Shown here piece after piece: positions 24,355 to 35,419 of a DNA stretch of 64,000 nt (positions are counted from its first letter, which is position 1; the number at the start of each line of letters is the position of its first letter). This DNA comes from Kondoa malvinella. Taxonomy: Eukaryota > Basidiomycota > Agaricostilbomycetes > Agaricostilbales > Kondoaceae. Made by a program: the position numbers and the translations under genes. Location: NCBI GenBank assembly GCA_039545315.1, contig BCIM01000004.1:894643-958642 (forward strand), in the 5' to 3' direction. The notes below the pieces were generated by a model that was given only the letters and a program-made list of their open reading frames with translations, was not told where the DNA came from and ran no database searches.

Positions 24355-25522
24355 ATGGAGTGGAAGCGCGCTGAACTGAAGGATGGTCTGATACACGCCT
24401 ACGTAGACGTACCTTCAAAGACAGAAAAGCCGACCTATACTGTTCTCGCTCTCCATGGCATTGCCTTCAACTCGAGCGTATGGCGCCCGCTGATCAAGCA
24501 CAAGCCAGACAATGTACGCTTCATTGCGTACAATCAACGAGGATACAAGGGTTCAAGCGAGGCACTGAAGAGTGGGACGACGGCCGGCAGCATGGATGTG
24601 ACTTTCCAGCTCTTCCTCGATATGCTCTACTTTATGAAGTTCTGCGTGGACGAATTGGGTGTCGAGCCTGTCACGCAGCAGGATGGGCACAACACGGGCG
24701 GAATCTCTCTGATGGCAAGTCGTCAAAATCGTCATATGCGGAAACTGTGCTTATCTTATGGCTTGCCAGGGTTGGTCGAAAGGAACTACACAATGCCTGA
24801 TCCTTCTATCAACAATAAGTTGGCTGCTAGCTCCGGATACGACCTCGAAGCCTTCCGTCATAGCGTCCAGCATACCCAAAGTGCTGCTGAGCGTCATCTC
24901 TTCACACCTTCAGTCTGTCATTCTACTCGAGCCGCCAGCGTCTTCGTTCGGTATCATTCCACCTCGACCAGATCTGCTCGCAGCCATGGGCCAATTCCTT
25001 AGCGCGCCAGTCGACGACAATTTCAAAGACTTTGCAGCTGCTTTCCTAGCCTATTTTGGCGCAAAGACAGCACCAGACAAAGCCTTCGAAATGACACACC
25101 TTCCAGCTCAACTATTAGAAGAGTCCTACCAGCCCGAATGCGTCCCTGCAGGTTTCGCTTTCCGAATGTCAACTTCGCCCGTCGAATTACAACTCATGGC
25201 TAAAGGCGCTCTCAGCCCCGAAGTCTGGCCAAGAGCTGCAGATTCCGTCTTGCCCGAACGTTTGGCCAATTTACCAGTGTCGTTCATGTATGGATCTCGC
25301 ACCATAGCATATTTGCTGGACGTTGTGGAATTGGTGGAGCGCTGGTGGGACAACTCCTCAGGTCAAAGAAAAGTCATGATTGCTTCTATACCTTCTGCTG
25401 GGTACGTCTTGTGACTTGCGGGACGAGATTGGTTCGCTGAAGTTTGCGATAGTCACTTTACCTTTGTGGATCAACCTGCTCAATGTGGTCAGGCGCTGCT
25501 GAGGTTGTTGGAGAACTCATAA
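24355..25522 (+). CDS. Alpha/beta hydrolase
   Basis: Serine hydrolase of the alpha/beta fold; substrate unknown. MEWKRAELKDGLIHAYVDVP leads into the oxyanion-loop strand TVLALHGIAFNSSVWRP and FIAYNQRGYKGSS. The nucleophile elbow is created by splicing: the exon ending GGISLM (24714) joins across a 55-nt GC-AG intron to GWSKGTT, giving LMGWSKG with Ser in the G-x-S-x-G position. Later come VILLEPPASSFGI, LPVSFMYGSRT (acid-strand region) and, across a last intron, SAG-HFTFVDQP, supplying the catalytic His. The stop is at 25522, giving about 350 residues. An in-frame extension upstream of the chosen Met (to 24049) exists but is composition-like. The next + gene begins 82 bp later. Confidence 0.8.
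24715..24769 (+). other. GC-AG intron
   Basis: The donor reads ATG|GCAAGT, a strong GC-type 5' splice site, and the acceptor is TTGCCAG. Using it, the hydrolase frame passes cleanly from phase 0 to phase 0 and restores the nucleophile motif LMGWSKG. Using the nearest GT (two bases on) breaks the frame. Confidence 0.75.
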
Positions 25523-25604
25523 GCAGAGGTTGATTAGTTTGGGCATTCATGGGTTGTACAGCAACGCTATTTATTTGAACAGTTCAGATTCCATTCAAGG
25601 CATC

Positions 25605-26805
25605 ATGCAGCAAGCTACACCTCCTGCTACCAGCACAGCGCAGGCGCCTGCAACCCCACAAACGCCTGATGCTCAGATCAATCCAAACGCGACGTCAGAG
25701 AATGCGCATGAAGCGCTGTCTGCTCCCGCTACAGCAGCAAACAGCGAAGATGCATCAGCTGCTATTGAAGCTACCTCAGCGAAATTAGGCGTTGACGCTG
25801 GCGATTCGACCCTTCCTCCCGCGACGTTATCGAGTCACGCCGCTGCTCCGACACCAGCTCAGGCTGTACAAACAGATGCGCAGCCGGCTATGCAGCGCGA
25901 AAGCAAGCTCAACCCAGAAACGGAGCAGCAAATCATGGATATGGCAGTCTTCACGTCAAAGTCCGAGCAACTTGACTTCGAAGAGGTTATCAAGCCTACT
26001 GAAGCATTCAGTACTGTGCTGGTCGTCTTCATTCGTCACTTTTACTGTGTAAGCCTGCAGCCTCGAGTAGGCAACGTCGGTTCGCTCATGTCTACCTTCT
26101 CGACTACTTTAGGCCAGCTGCCAGCAATATGTTCAGAAGCTAGCAGCGGAGGCTCCGGCGTCTCGACTAGCCAAATCCAATGCCAAACTAGTCGTCATTG
26201 GCCAAGGCGATGCGTCTCTGTGCGCTATCAACAATCTGTGGGTATCAAGCTAATAGCTCTGCAGAATTGAAGCTTACAAGAAGGTTGTGGGAAACGAGTA
26301 CGAAATTTACACTCAACCCTCTCGGGCCCTGTACAAAGCTTTGGGCATGGTCGTCAACTTTGATATCAGCGAAGAATCATCATACGTAAAGCCGGGATTC
26401 TTCACTGGACTGAAACTCGCTGCAAAGGTGGGCGACCTTTTCTGCTTCTATGACCGATCGCCTGATCCTTGTGGTCATTAGAATGCTATGACAATGGGCA
26501 GCATAGCGAGTCCGGGTAACTATGTGAGCTACGACTCTATTAGGATGAGCTTCGCTTTTCTCATGTCCGTGCTTGCGATTGCCTTAGAAACAGAACGGAG
26601 GTGAATACGTCTGGACTGACAACATCTGCACGTTCGCGCACAAGTGAGTCGACAACCTGTCTTCAATCTGAATGTACTGATTTCAGTCGCAGTATGAGCA
26701 GCGTATGGTTCTCACCGATGGTGTGTAACAGTACTGACACCTCGAGTATAGACAAACGATCACGCGCCTGTCGAGGTTCTTCTACGACAAGCAAATGTAG
26801 CCTAG
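25605..26805 (+). CDS. Thioredoxin-fold AhpC/TSA-type protein (PRXL2-like)
   Basis: Peroxiredoxin-like protein of the AhpC/TSA_2 family, present in many fungi; likely redox function. The first ~130 residues are Ala/Pro/Thr-rich and disordered. The fold begins with VLVVFIRHFYC; splicing in phase (GTAAGC to TTTAG) gives HFYCASCQQYVQKLAAEAPA, so a C-x-x-C pair is formed across the intron. It continues LVVIGQGDASLCAINN, EIYTQPSRALYKALGM and NGGEYVWTDNICTFAH. By my splicing the last exons give FAHNRSMSS-TNDHAPVEVLL RQANVA with the stop at 26805. Five or six introns of 30-60 nt. Neighbours: hydrolase 82 bp upstream on the same strand, DUF2461 gene convergent 152 bp away. Confidence 0.78.
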
Positions 26806-26957
26806 GTCACGCCAAAAAGTGGTGACGCAGTGAAGGAGGGTCACAAGTACAGTATGAGGATTCTAAGGACAGCACAAGCGGTATACCAGCCATTACGAGA
26901 TATGCATGCATTCGAGCACGGAATTATCACCTAACACACAAGAAATTCTATTCGAGT

Positions 26958-28877
26958 CTATTCCTCTCCATCTGAACCAGCGACAGGAGCAGCAGGAGCG
27001 GCTTGTCTACCATTCGCAGCAGCGTTAGGCACAAGCCAATCATTCTAACAGGGTATCAGCAAAAGATACCACAGCGCATTCGCATGCAGAAGGGGCTCAC
27101 GATCAGCGCAACAAGAGGCTCCATGACTTGGCAGACTTCGCCTAGACGCTCATTGAAGTCTTCCGCAAGGACCTGTGCAGCATAAACTATCAGCGAGCTG
27201 TTGGGAACGGTCACAGATGTCTGTGCACCTCTTCATCCTTGAAATAGTGGACGACACCGATAGTACGTAGTCTGTAAGATCAGAAGCACCTTCAGCGAAG
27301 TGATCCCGCGAGATTCAGAAGACGTACCGTAGCAGATCAATATCAGGATGATCTTTCGACACTCCCTTAGGCGCGACTTTCAATTCGCTGTTCGTACCGG
27401 GTACGCATCAGCCCAATAATAGACAAATATGCATCAGACGAACTCTTCATGACCGAAAATGTTTCTTCGTCTATTAGGCACAGGTTCCTTCTTCTTTGGC
27501 TTTTCTTCCTCTTCCTCCTCGCTTAATACGGTGACAGAAGTAGACAATGAGAAACCGAAATTGCTTCTGTCGAGGCTACGGGCTTACCTCGATTCTTCGT
27601 CCGACCCTTTCTTCTTCTTCTTGGGTTTCTTTTTGGGCGTAGGTTTCTTTCGAGGTTCGGGTGGGAAAGGAGCGGCTTCACCAAAGTGTTTGACGAATTC
27701 TGGATCCTCTATCACCTGTAGGAGATCCCTGATTGAGACGTGAAACGTCTAATACATTGGCCAGCCTACTGCTCGAAGACGACCAGCTGCAGGCAGATCA
27801 GAAGGGATTCTCAGAGCGAGTAGAAGAGAGCTCACGATCTCGTTCAATGTTGTGCCTAAGAGTAGCGAGCTCGTTCTTGTCCGGACACCATTTCCCGCCA
27901 GCCAGTATACTCTCTCCCTCGGCAGCAATGTGCATGTCTGTAGAGCCATTGTCAATCCCGAATTCATATAATTGTTACAACACTTACAATAACCCGCGAA
28001 AGGTCCTTTACGCCCACTTCGCGTGATAGAAGCAGATAAATTTCGCTTATAAGGCCTTTTGTCAGGCGAAAACCTCACATCTCGGTAGATGCGATGGGTC
28101 AAGTCTTTGGCTGGTAGAGTGGGTAGAGTAGGATCGGCTTTTTGTAGATAAGGGCTAAGGTAGAGACATGAGCGAACCCAAAGTTACTATCTAAGAGGCT
28201 GTAGACTTGCATGAGCGCGTCGACGTGCTCCCCCCATTGTTTCCAGGCCATTCGATAGATAGGATCATGTTCACTATATGGTACAGTCAGCTAGGAAAGT
28301 AGCCGATAAGAGTGACCTTACGCAAACCATTCTCGGTCATTGCATTCTGGTTTTCGCAGATCCCGGAGGAAGTCCAGAGTAGCTGTATTTTTCCGCGGCT
28401 CCTCAATGAAACATATGGCCAATTCAGACACGTGAACATACTTTTGGAGATGCAACCCTTCGCAACCTTTTCCTTGGGGGGATGGACGAGCTTGACAGAA
28501 GATACGACTTTCTTCTTTGGACTCGCAGTCTCTTCTTGCTCCTCCTCTTCTTCCTCCTCAGAAGTCTCGGCCCGGCCAAATTTACTGCCTCCCGTTGCTT
28601 TCTTCTTGTTGGATTTCGCGACATTGGACGTCACTTTGGCCTTTTTGGCGGGCGACGGTTTCTCCTTTGTAGTTGGAGCGCGTTTAGCAGGCGTTACGGC
28701 CTTAGCCTTGGCCTTCTTCGGCTTTGGCTTTTCTTCAAGCTCTGACTCTTCGTCGATATCGTCACTATTCATCGAATCTGCTTGTTCTTCAAGCTCAGAG
28801 CCAGATAACACATCAGAATGCTCAGATTCTGCATCCAAGTCCTCAGAATCGCTAATGGCGCGTGCTTTCTTCGCCAT
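26958..28877 (-). CDS. DUF2461 family protein with charged nuclear-type N-terminus
   Basis: DUF2461 proteins (TIGR02453) have no known reaction. Residues 1 to about 160 are highly charged: acidic stretches alternate with Lys/Pro repeats (KPKPKKAKAKAVTPAKRAP) and a Glu run, suggesting nuclear localisation. The domain proper follows over many small exons: TLDFLRDLRKPECNDREWF, DPIYRMAWKQWGEHVDAL, LPAKDLTHRIYRDVRFSPDK, RPYKRNLSASITRSGRKGPF and WCPDKNELATLRHNIERD. A second Lys-rich stretch with KKPTPKKKPKKKKKGSDEES follows. The C-terminus is NDWLVPNAAANGRQAAPAAP with an acidic tail, stop at 26958. The start at 28877 (MAKKARAISDSEDLD) is the first Met of an open frame. It lies 92 bp downstream of the stop of the intersectin-like gene on the same strand. 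Confidence 0.75.
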
Positions 28878-28969
28878 GGTTGCTTGCTTGCAAGTTGCAA
28901 CGAGCGATCTCGATGCGGGGTTACAGCAAATGTCCTTTACATCCTATATGTACACTAGATGCTACGCGA

Positions 28970-31900
28970 TCAGAAACTCCTCTTTGCATACTTGAGCACT
29001 TCAAGTCTCGCTTTCTCGATCGCGTCTGCCCATTCATGCGCTGATCTTGCTGATGGTGCAACGAGCTTGACTGATCTTGAGGCGTGCATGACGGTAAAGC
29101 GGTCGTCGTCTCTTCCTATCCTGACCGAGCATTCTATTTCCCAAGCGTCAGAGAGGGCGTACTTCCGATCGGCGGTCACTCACCCTCGAGCGGCAGCACC
29201 TATGTTCTCATCAGCAAGATCCTGATCTCCAACGAGAAACGCACATTCCGATATATGATATGCCCCGGCATCACCAGAATAAGCATATCATTCGTCAATA
29301 TGCCCTGCAGTTCCTTCCCAGATCGGCGAGTCTTGAATAGTTGGCCCTCTCGTAAGATGGACCTTCTGCCCATCAATCGTGAAGGTTGAGTCAAGTCCAG
29401 CCCCTGCTTGTTGTTAGCTAATGTGTGGATATAGAAAAGAGACAAACCATCTCGGATCCTTCGAATTGTAATTGCTCTGAAAGGATGCGCAGGCGTTTCT
29501 GACCTTCGGCCTGTTTGTTCATCAGCATCGCTTTCGCTCGATCAAGTGGGTCTGACCTCTCTTATCGCCTCATTGGTAGCTTTCAACACATCTTCAGCTA
29601 TTCTTTGAGTCTTTTTCAATTCCGCGAAATCAGGACTATCAGGTTCCGTCTGTTCTTTGCATCAGTTGATGACAATGACAAAGGAATTTAGACCGACATA
29701 TTTGAGTATCTGACCTATCAGTAATGGGTAACGAGTGAGGCGCTGCATAGGCTGGAGCAGGAAGCTTTCGAGTTCGAGATCATTGACGCGTGACTATCTG
29801 AATGATCGGTCAGATGCTACAAGGTATGGTATAGAACGGACAGAAAGGATAGCGGCGACTTTTGTATCTGTTGTTTTTAGCTCTTCTAGCATTTCAGCCG
29901 CATTGGTCTGTACAAGGCGTAAGTCAGTGATCAGAAAGACAGGTCTGAAGTACCTGATTTGAGCAGTATGGTCGATAGATGTCCAAGTTGACCATATGGC
30001 GTAAAAGCAGATCACCGACTGGCTATGGTATCAGATGAAACTGGTGATGAGGTGGTCTGAACTTACTCTGGGCGATATATAGTCGAGCGGCTTCTTGTCT
30101 TGCTTCTAGGTCACTGTAGAGCATGGTGTTGAATGTCTGGTAAGCAGTCAGCTGATTTGAGGCAGGACATGGTAAGAAGCGCACGAGCAGATCTTCGACT
30201 ATATTCCTGGATGTAAGCGTATTGTATTGAGAGACAGAAGAGAGACAGCTCACTGTTCGCGAAAATCACTTGTGCTGCCTTCTCTGACAACACCTCATTC
30301 AAACGGGTAAAGAAGACATTGATGATCAGCTGAAGTGACTTGAGGTAAGTGCCTTCCGTCTGTATCAACTCAAAGATAGCCTCTTGTCTCTTGCGCTCTT
30401 GATCAGGCAAAAGTGCCAATGCTTCCGGATCAATCAGACTGGACCAAGTTGTTCCTATCACACCATTGGATTCGGCAGGGCCCGAGATAACTCTGGTGAT
30501 AGGACCGCTCGGTATCTTCCGCTGTTCAGCAGGCGAAGATGTTCTGCCAAAGACAGACGAGAACAAGCTTGATGCTCTGCTTTCCGACTTGATGCTCGGA
30601 TCGGGTGAAGTCTCTTCGTGTGCTTCAGGTGGTGTAGCAGGAGGCACGATAGAGGTTCGGGCAGGTCTAAGAGAAGCTTGAGATGTGAAGGGTAGAAAGG
30701 GAACTGGCAGCTTACGTCTCTGGTAGAGCAGGCATCTCCCTCTGCATAGCAATCCAGCGATCGTACGCGTCTTCAGTATTTTGTTCGACTTCAGATTCAG
30801 TGTAAGCTGGCGAGGGATCAGCAGGTACAGACGTCGATACAGGCGAATGCTGCTCTTCTTGTCTTGGTCTAGGTGGCGCTGGGGCTTTCCTTCTCGTCGG
30901 ATTACGAGACAGTACCCCTGCAGCTTGCAGCACACGAGTCCGCTCTGCCTCTCTTGCTTCCCGGGCGGCATTCTCTTCGGCTTGATCCTCATCATCCGAA
31001 TCTGAATCCGAGTCGTGCACGATATCCGTTGGCTGATCAACATCAGTAGGCTGAATTGCTCTTTGGATTGGTGTGATATTAGAGCTGCTCTGTAGAGCTG
31101 TTACGCTAGTCGAGGCGCCTTTAATTTCAAGCAGTATCGTATTGCAAGGTAGTGAGGAAGGAGAATATGCAAAAAGTTCATGAGCCCCGACCTTTGCCTG
31201 ATGACATGGCGATCACTGACTTCCTTGCACTTCCAAGTACATGGCTGGTACCATTGCGCATCGGCCGTTGTCCTCTGCCCTCCACCAGTCCGATTCGGAA
31301 CGATCAACGATCTTGTATGGTTGACCAGCTTGGAGACTGATTTCGTCTGGAGTTGCTGCAGAATAGTCGTAGAGTGCACTGGCGGTCACACTCTGCTCGA
31401 TGGAAGCAACATAGTTGGCAGGTACCCTGAATCCATCTCAGCCAACTGCTGTTTGGTCAAGGGATTTTGCTCACCAGCCAGACTTTCCATCCTTCTCAAC
31501 CTTTCCATACACCCAGTCATTGTTTTCAGTAGCTGGATGTGTAGTCAATATCATATTGTCGCCGACGGAAAGGTCATCTGGCCGGTCGACAGTCGGTTCG
31601 TATGGATATAGCATCCTCGACCTCGTCGCTAAAACAAAACACTTAGCGTGAGAGGAACAGAATGAGAGGCAGCTCACAAGATGAGTAGTTGACACCAGGA
31701 GCTTCGCTTGTGAGGCCAACTGCCGCAGCTGCGCTGGAAGCTGCAGCCTGGACACCGTGCATCACATTGGACAAGAAGCCTCCTTGTGAGGTATCAGCTT
31801 CATCCTCTCCTTCCTCTTCCATGCTTTCGTCTGGCGCCGGCAGGGATGTAGGCGCAGATCCTCGGATGCTCTCCGAAGCAAGACCGTTGTACCAATCCAC

Positions 31901-34900
31901 GCTTTGCCGGTGATTTGCATTTTGAGGTGAAGATATCGGCTCAGACTGCTGGTATGAAGAAGGCTCTTCTGTTCTTGTCTGCTGTGGTGGCATATCATTG
32001 TCTCCAATGACAGCACCAGCCATAGCACTATTGCTTCGATCGTTGGTCTTTGCTTTCTTCAAACCAATCCCACCTTGGATTTGGCTGAGTAAGGAACCAC
32101 GATCTACTGGACCAGACGGAACACTGATAACAGGTGCACGAGGCGCAGCTGGAGGTGCGGAAGGAGGAGCAGGAGATGCAGGACTTCCAGCTGCAGAAGT
32201 TGGGCGAGAAGGCATTATTCCGCCAAACAGCTGACCAGCAAGCTGTTGCCTGGCATTTCGAGCTCCAAGGGAAGGCTCCTCGTCATCGCTCGAGTCAGAA
32301 TCTGTGAAATGCTCTGTCGGCATGTCCCAGTCTTCCGTTGGTCTGGGTGGCGGTGGAATAAAAGCAGGTTTGGGAGTCGAAGGTTTCGATTCAGGAGGAG
32401 TGGCAGCTTGGTCGCGATTACGCATTCCGAAAGGATTCGTCTTGCCGAATGGCGCTTCGGCAGCTGGAGATTGCGCTGCAGGTGCAGCAGAAAGATTTGG
32501 TCGATGGAATGGGTTCGTGCTTGGTTTTGGTTGCGGAGATGCAGCTGGAGGAGCAATTTGTACAGCTGGCGAAGGAGGTGCTGGCGGCGCAGATGGGGCA
32601 GGAGGAGCGGCAGGAGCGCTTGAAGATATAGAAGGCGCAGACGGCGGATTTGGTCGAACAGCTTGTCTGGATTTCGGAACAGGCGGAGGTGGACCTTTGG
32701 TCTTTTGCGGACCAGCAGCAAACATTTCTTTCTTTCGCTTGAATTCTTCCTCCAATCTTTTGCTCTCCTCAAGCTCTTCTTCCATCTTTCGGATCCGCTC
32801 TTTCTGGTCCGCTTTCGCTTTGGCCAAGGCAGCTTCTTTAGCTCGCAATTCGTCCTCGTCACGATCAAGCTCAGCTCGAGCACCCGCAACAACATCTCCT
32901 TGACTTTGAGCGGCCATCCCAGAAGCAGTGACCTCATCTGAGACTTGCTGCAAAGCTTTCTCCGTCTGCTGGTTGATGACTTCTTGTTGCGACAGATCCT
33001 TCATCTTTTCCTTCTCGAGCTTGAGCTGGCGTTGTTTAGCTCGATCTTCAGCTTCCTGATCTGCCGTAGCGGAAGAAGATGAAATTTGGGGCTGAGGTGT
33101 GCTTGGGGCGGAAGGCGGTGTTACTGGAGCTGAATCAGCATCTGAAGCGATTCCGAGAGCGCGAAGGCGTTCTTGGACACGACGAGCAGCTTCAGCGCGG
33201 ATGAATTCCTTTCGCTGTTCTGCTGTCATGCTGGATGCCGAAGGTTTGGCCGGAGCAGCTGCAGCAGGCGGTGGTGGAGGAGCAGCAGGCTTTGAAGTAG
33301 GTGCAGGCGGGGGAGGAGGTGCAGACTTTTCTGAACGATCTGGCGAGCGTCGACCATTCCGGTCTTCATCACGAGAGCGATAGTCTCCACGACTTGATGG
33401 TCGATCAAAGGTGCCACGCATGTAGCCACGCTCTTCCTCTTCTTCCGAATCGCCTCGTCTTCTATCATCCCTGCTGCTTGGTCGGTCGTAGTCTCGATCA
33501 TACTTCGACCGATCTTCGTAGCGCCCATACCGATCATTCCTCGTATCTCTATCTCTGTTGTCTCGCCTCCTCTGAGCTGCTACTTCTTGCGCTCTCGCAT
33601 CCAACTTTCGCTCCAATTCAGGCAACTTTTCAAACTTGAGTCGATCCAATTCTCGATCTAATCTCCTTCGCTCAGTCTCTTTCGCTTCTGTTCGCCTTCC
33701 TCTCGAATTATGCTCAATATCGCTTTGAACCCTCTTGATCTCGTACAACAAATCATCCTTCTCTTGGGCGAGCGCATCATCTTCAGCATCTCGATTCTTG
33801 CTCTTGTCCAACAATTGCTGCGAGCTGTCTAGCTGTCGCTTGATCTCATCCAAATCATCTGGATCTTCACCACTCGCGCGAACAGTCTTTCGATCCAAAT
33901 GGCGGGAAGACGACTTGTAAGTCGGTCCGCTGTCGTCGTGCTTGTACGTTGTTGCATCTTTGCGTGCAGGAGGGGTGACAGTGGAGTGAAGCGACTTTTG
34001 GCGAGCGTAGCTTTGGTTGCCTACTGCAGAAGCTTCAGGGAAGTCTTGGGTATTGCGAGCATTGGTGTCATTTCTTAGTAGGTCTTTGAGAAAGTCGACA
34101 GAGTGACCAAGATCGCGAGACGAAGGAGGAATGAGCTCAGGCGGTAGCTGGGCAGGAATGGGGTTTCCATTGATGCCTGAAAACAAGCGAGTAAATGAGA
34201 ACTATCCTGAGATGGATTGACTGGACTCACGTCTGTAGATCAATCCCATCGCAACATGGAACTCTGCGAGATTGAGCTTGCCCCTGTTCTCGGTGTCCGC
34301 GAGGTTCCTATGTAATGTCAGCGTATGTTGAGGAAGCAGATACTTTATGCTGACCAGACTTGCATGAGCTCATTCCGATCCAGCCCACTCTGGCCAAAGA
34401 CTTCCTGAGCCATAGCACCTGTACGTGAGGAAATGAGCCTCAGCGACCGAAATTCCGACAACTGAAACAACGCACCACTGATGAATCCACTACCTTGTTG
34501 ATCCCAAGCTCGGAAGATACTATCATAGCTCTTCCTTTCGTCTGCTGAAAGAGCCCAAGGGACTTTGACCTGACTCTGACCGTATTGCTGGTTGTTTTGT
34601 TCCTGATAAGCCTGAGTGAGGGATTGACCACCTAAAGCTGAAGGTTGAGCAAATTGTGGTTGCGAGCCGTATACAGGTTGCTGCGGACTGTGAGACATTC
34701 CAGACAAGTCAGCACGCTATGACGCCAGAAGCTGGAATGCTCACTTTGCTGGCAAGAAAGTCTGAGTGAACCTAATACAGCACGTCAGCTGATGCCAATA
34801 GCCAATAGCAAAGACATACATCGACGGCACATGCGCGATATTGCCAAAGCCTTGCTGTCCGCCTTGGAACGAAGTAGGCTGAGGTGAGATGCCCATACCG

Positions 34901-35259
34901 CCGGAAGACATGCCCGTTCTCGCAGGTGCCAGGAAGCTCGACTGCTGCTGCTGCTGTGGCTGCTGTTGTACGTACTGCTGAGGCATACTGGGCATAGGGG
35001 GAGCTTGCTGTTGCATTCCCTGCGGCGCATATCCCGTCATCTGAGGTTGCATCGAAGTCATTTGAGGCTGTAAGAAGTTGCTCTGGTGCTGGCCAGGATA
35101 CCCTGTTGGATTAGCCTGAAGGAAACTAGGCTGCTGTTGTTGAGGTTGGCGCTGTTGCTGCATTCCGCCTTGCATCTGGTACATGCCAGTAGGCTGGCCT
35201 TGTAGGTACTGGCCATTCGGCTGCTGCTGGCCATACGGCTGCTGCTGATAGCCATACAT
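28970..35259 (-). CDS. CIN1: Intersectin/Pan1-like endocytic scaffold with RhoGEF (Cin1-type)
   Basis: Large actin-patch scaffold. Order: a Gln-rich start (MYGYQQQPYGQQQ) with several QPTG-type repeats. One complete EH domain assembled over four exons follows (VPWALSADERKSYDSIFRAW, then GLDRNELMQVWNLADTENRG and KLNLAEFHVAMGLIYR). Next come a long coiled coil (33.9-32.7 kb), an Ala/Pro-rich region, and a WH2 actin-binding motif (RGSLLSQIQGGIGLKKAK, about 32040-32105). Two SH3 domains follow: AMLYPYEPTVD to GWVPANYV, and ASALYDYSAATPDEISLQAG to AMVPAMYLEV. A DH domain (RKRQEAIFELIQTEGTYLKS; LESFLLQPMQRLTRYPLLI) is followed by a PH domain to the stop at 28970. EH plus SH3 plus DH-PH is intersectin; WH2 plus Pro-rich is Pan1. 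Cryptococcus Cin1 is the known fungal intersectin homologue. Start 35259 is chosen because upstream in-frame residues look non-coding. Confidence 0.85.
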
Positions 35260-35419
35260 CGCAAACACCCGAAAGAGAGAGGGAGAGGGCAAAGTCACGG
35301 AGGGTGTCCAACCCGAGGCGATGTCACTACAAGATGTCGCGAGATAATCTCCTTGTTCTGTTACAGCCAAACAGACCCTTTACATCAAATAGAATAGCGA
35401 AATCACATATTATACCGAT

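Noticed and set aside
32304..32903. 199-codon + frame, Gly/Ala-rich
   Set aside because: Antisense shadow of the Ala/Pro-rich region of the intersectin-like gene; composition mirrors that repeat-like coding sequence.
32215..32937. 240-codon minus frame, Leu/Arg-rich
   Set aside because: Out-of-phase shadow inside the long coiled-coil and Pro-rich exon of the intersectin-like gene.
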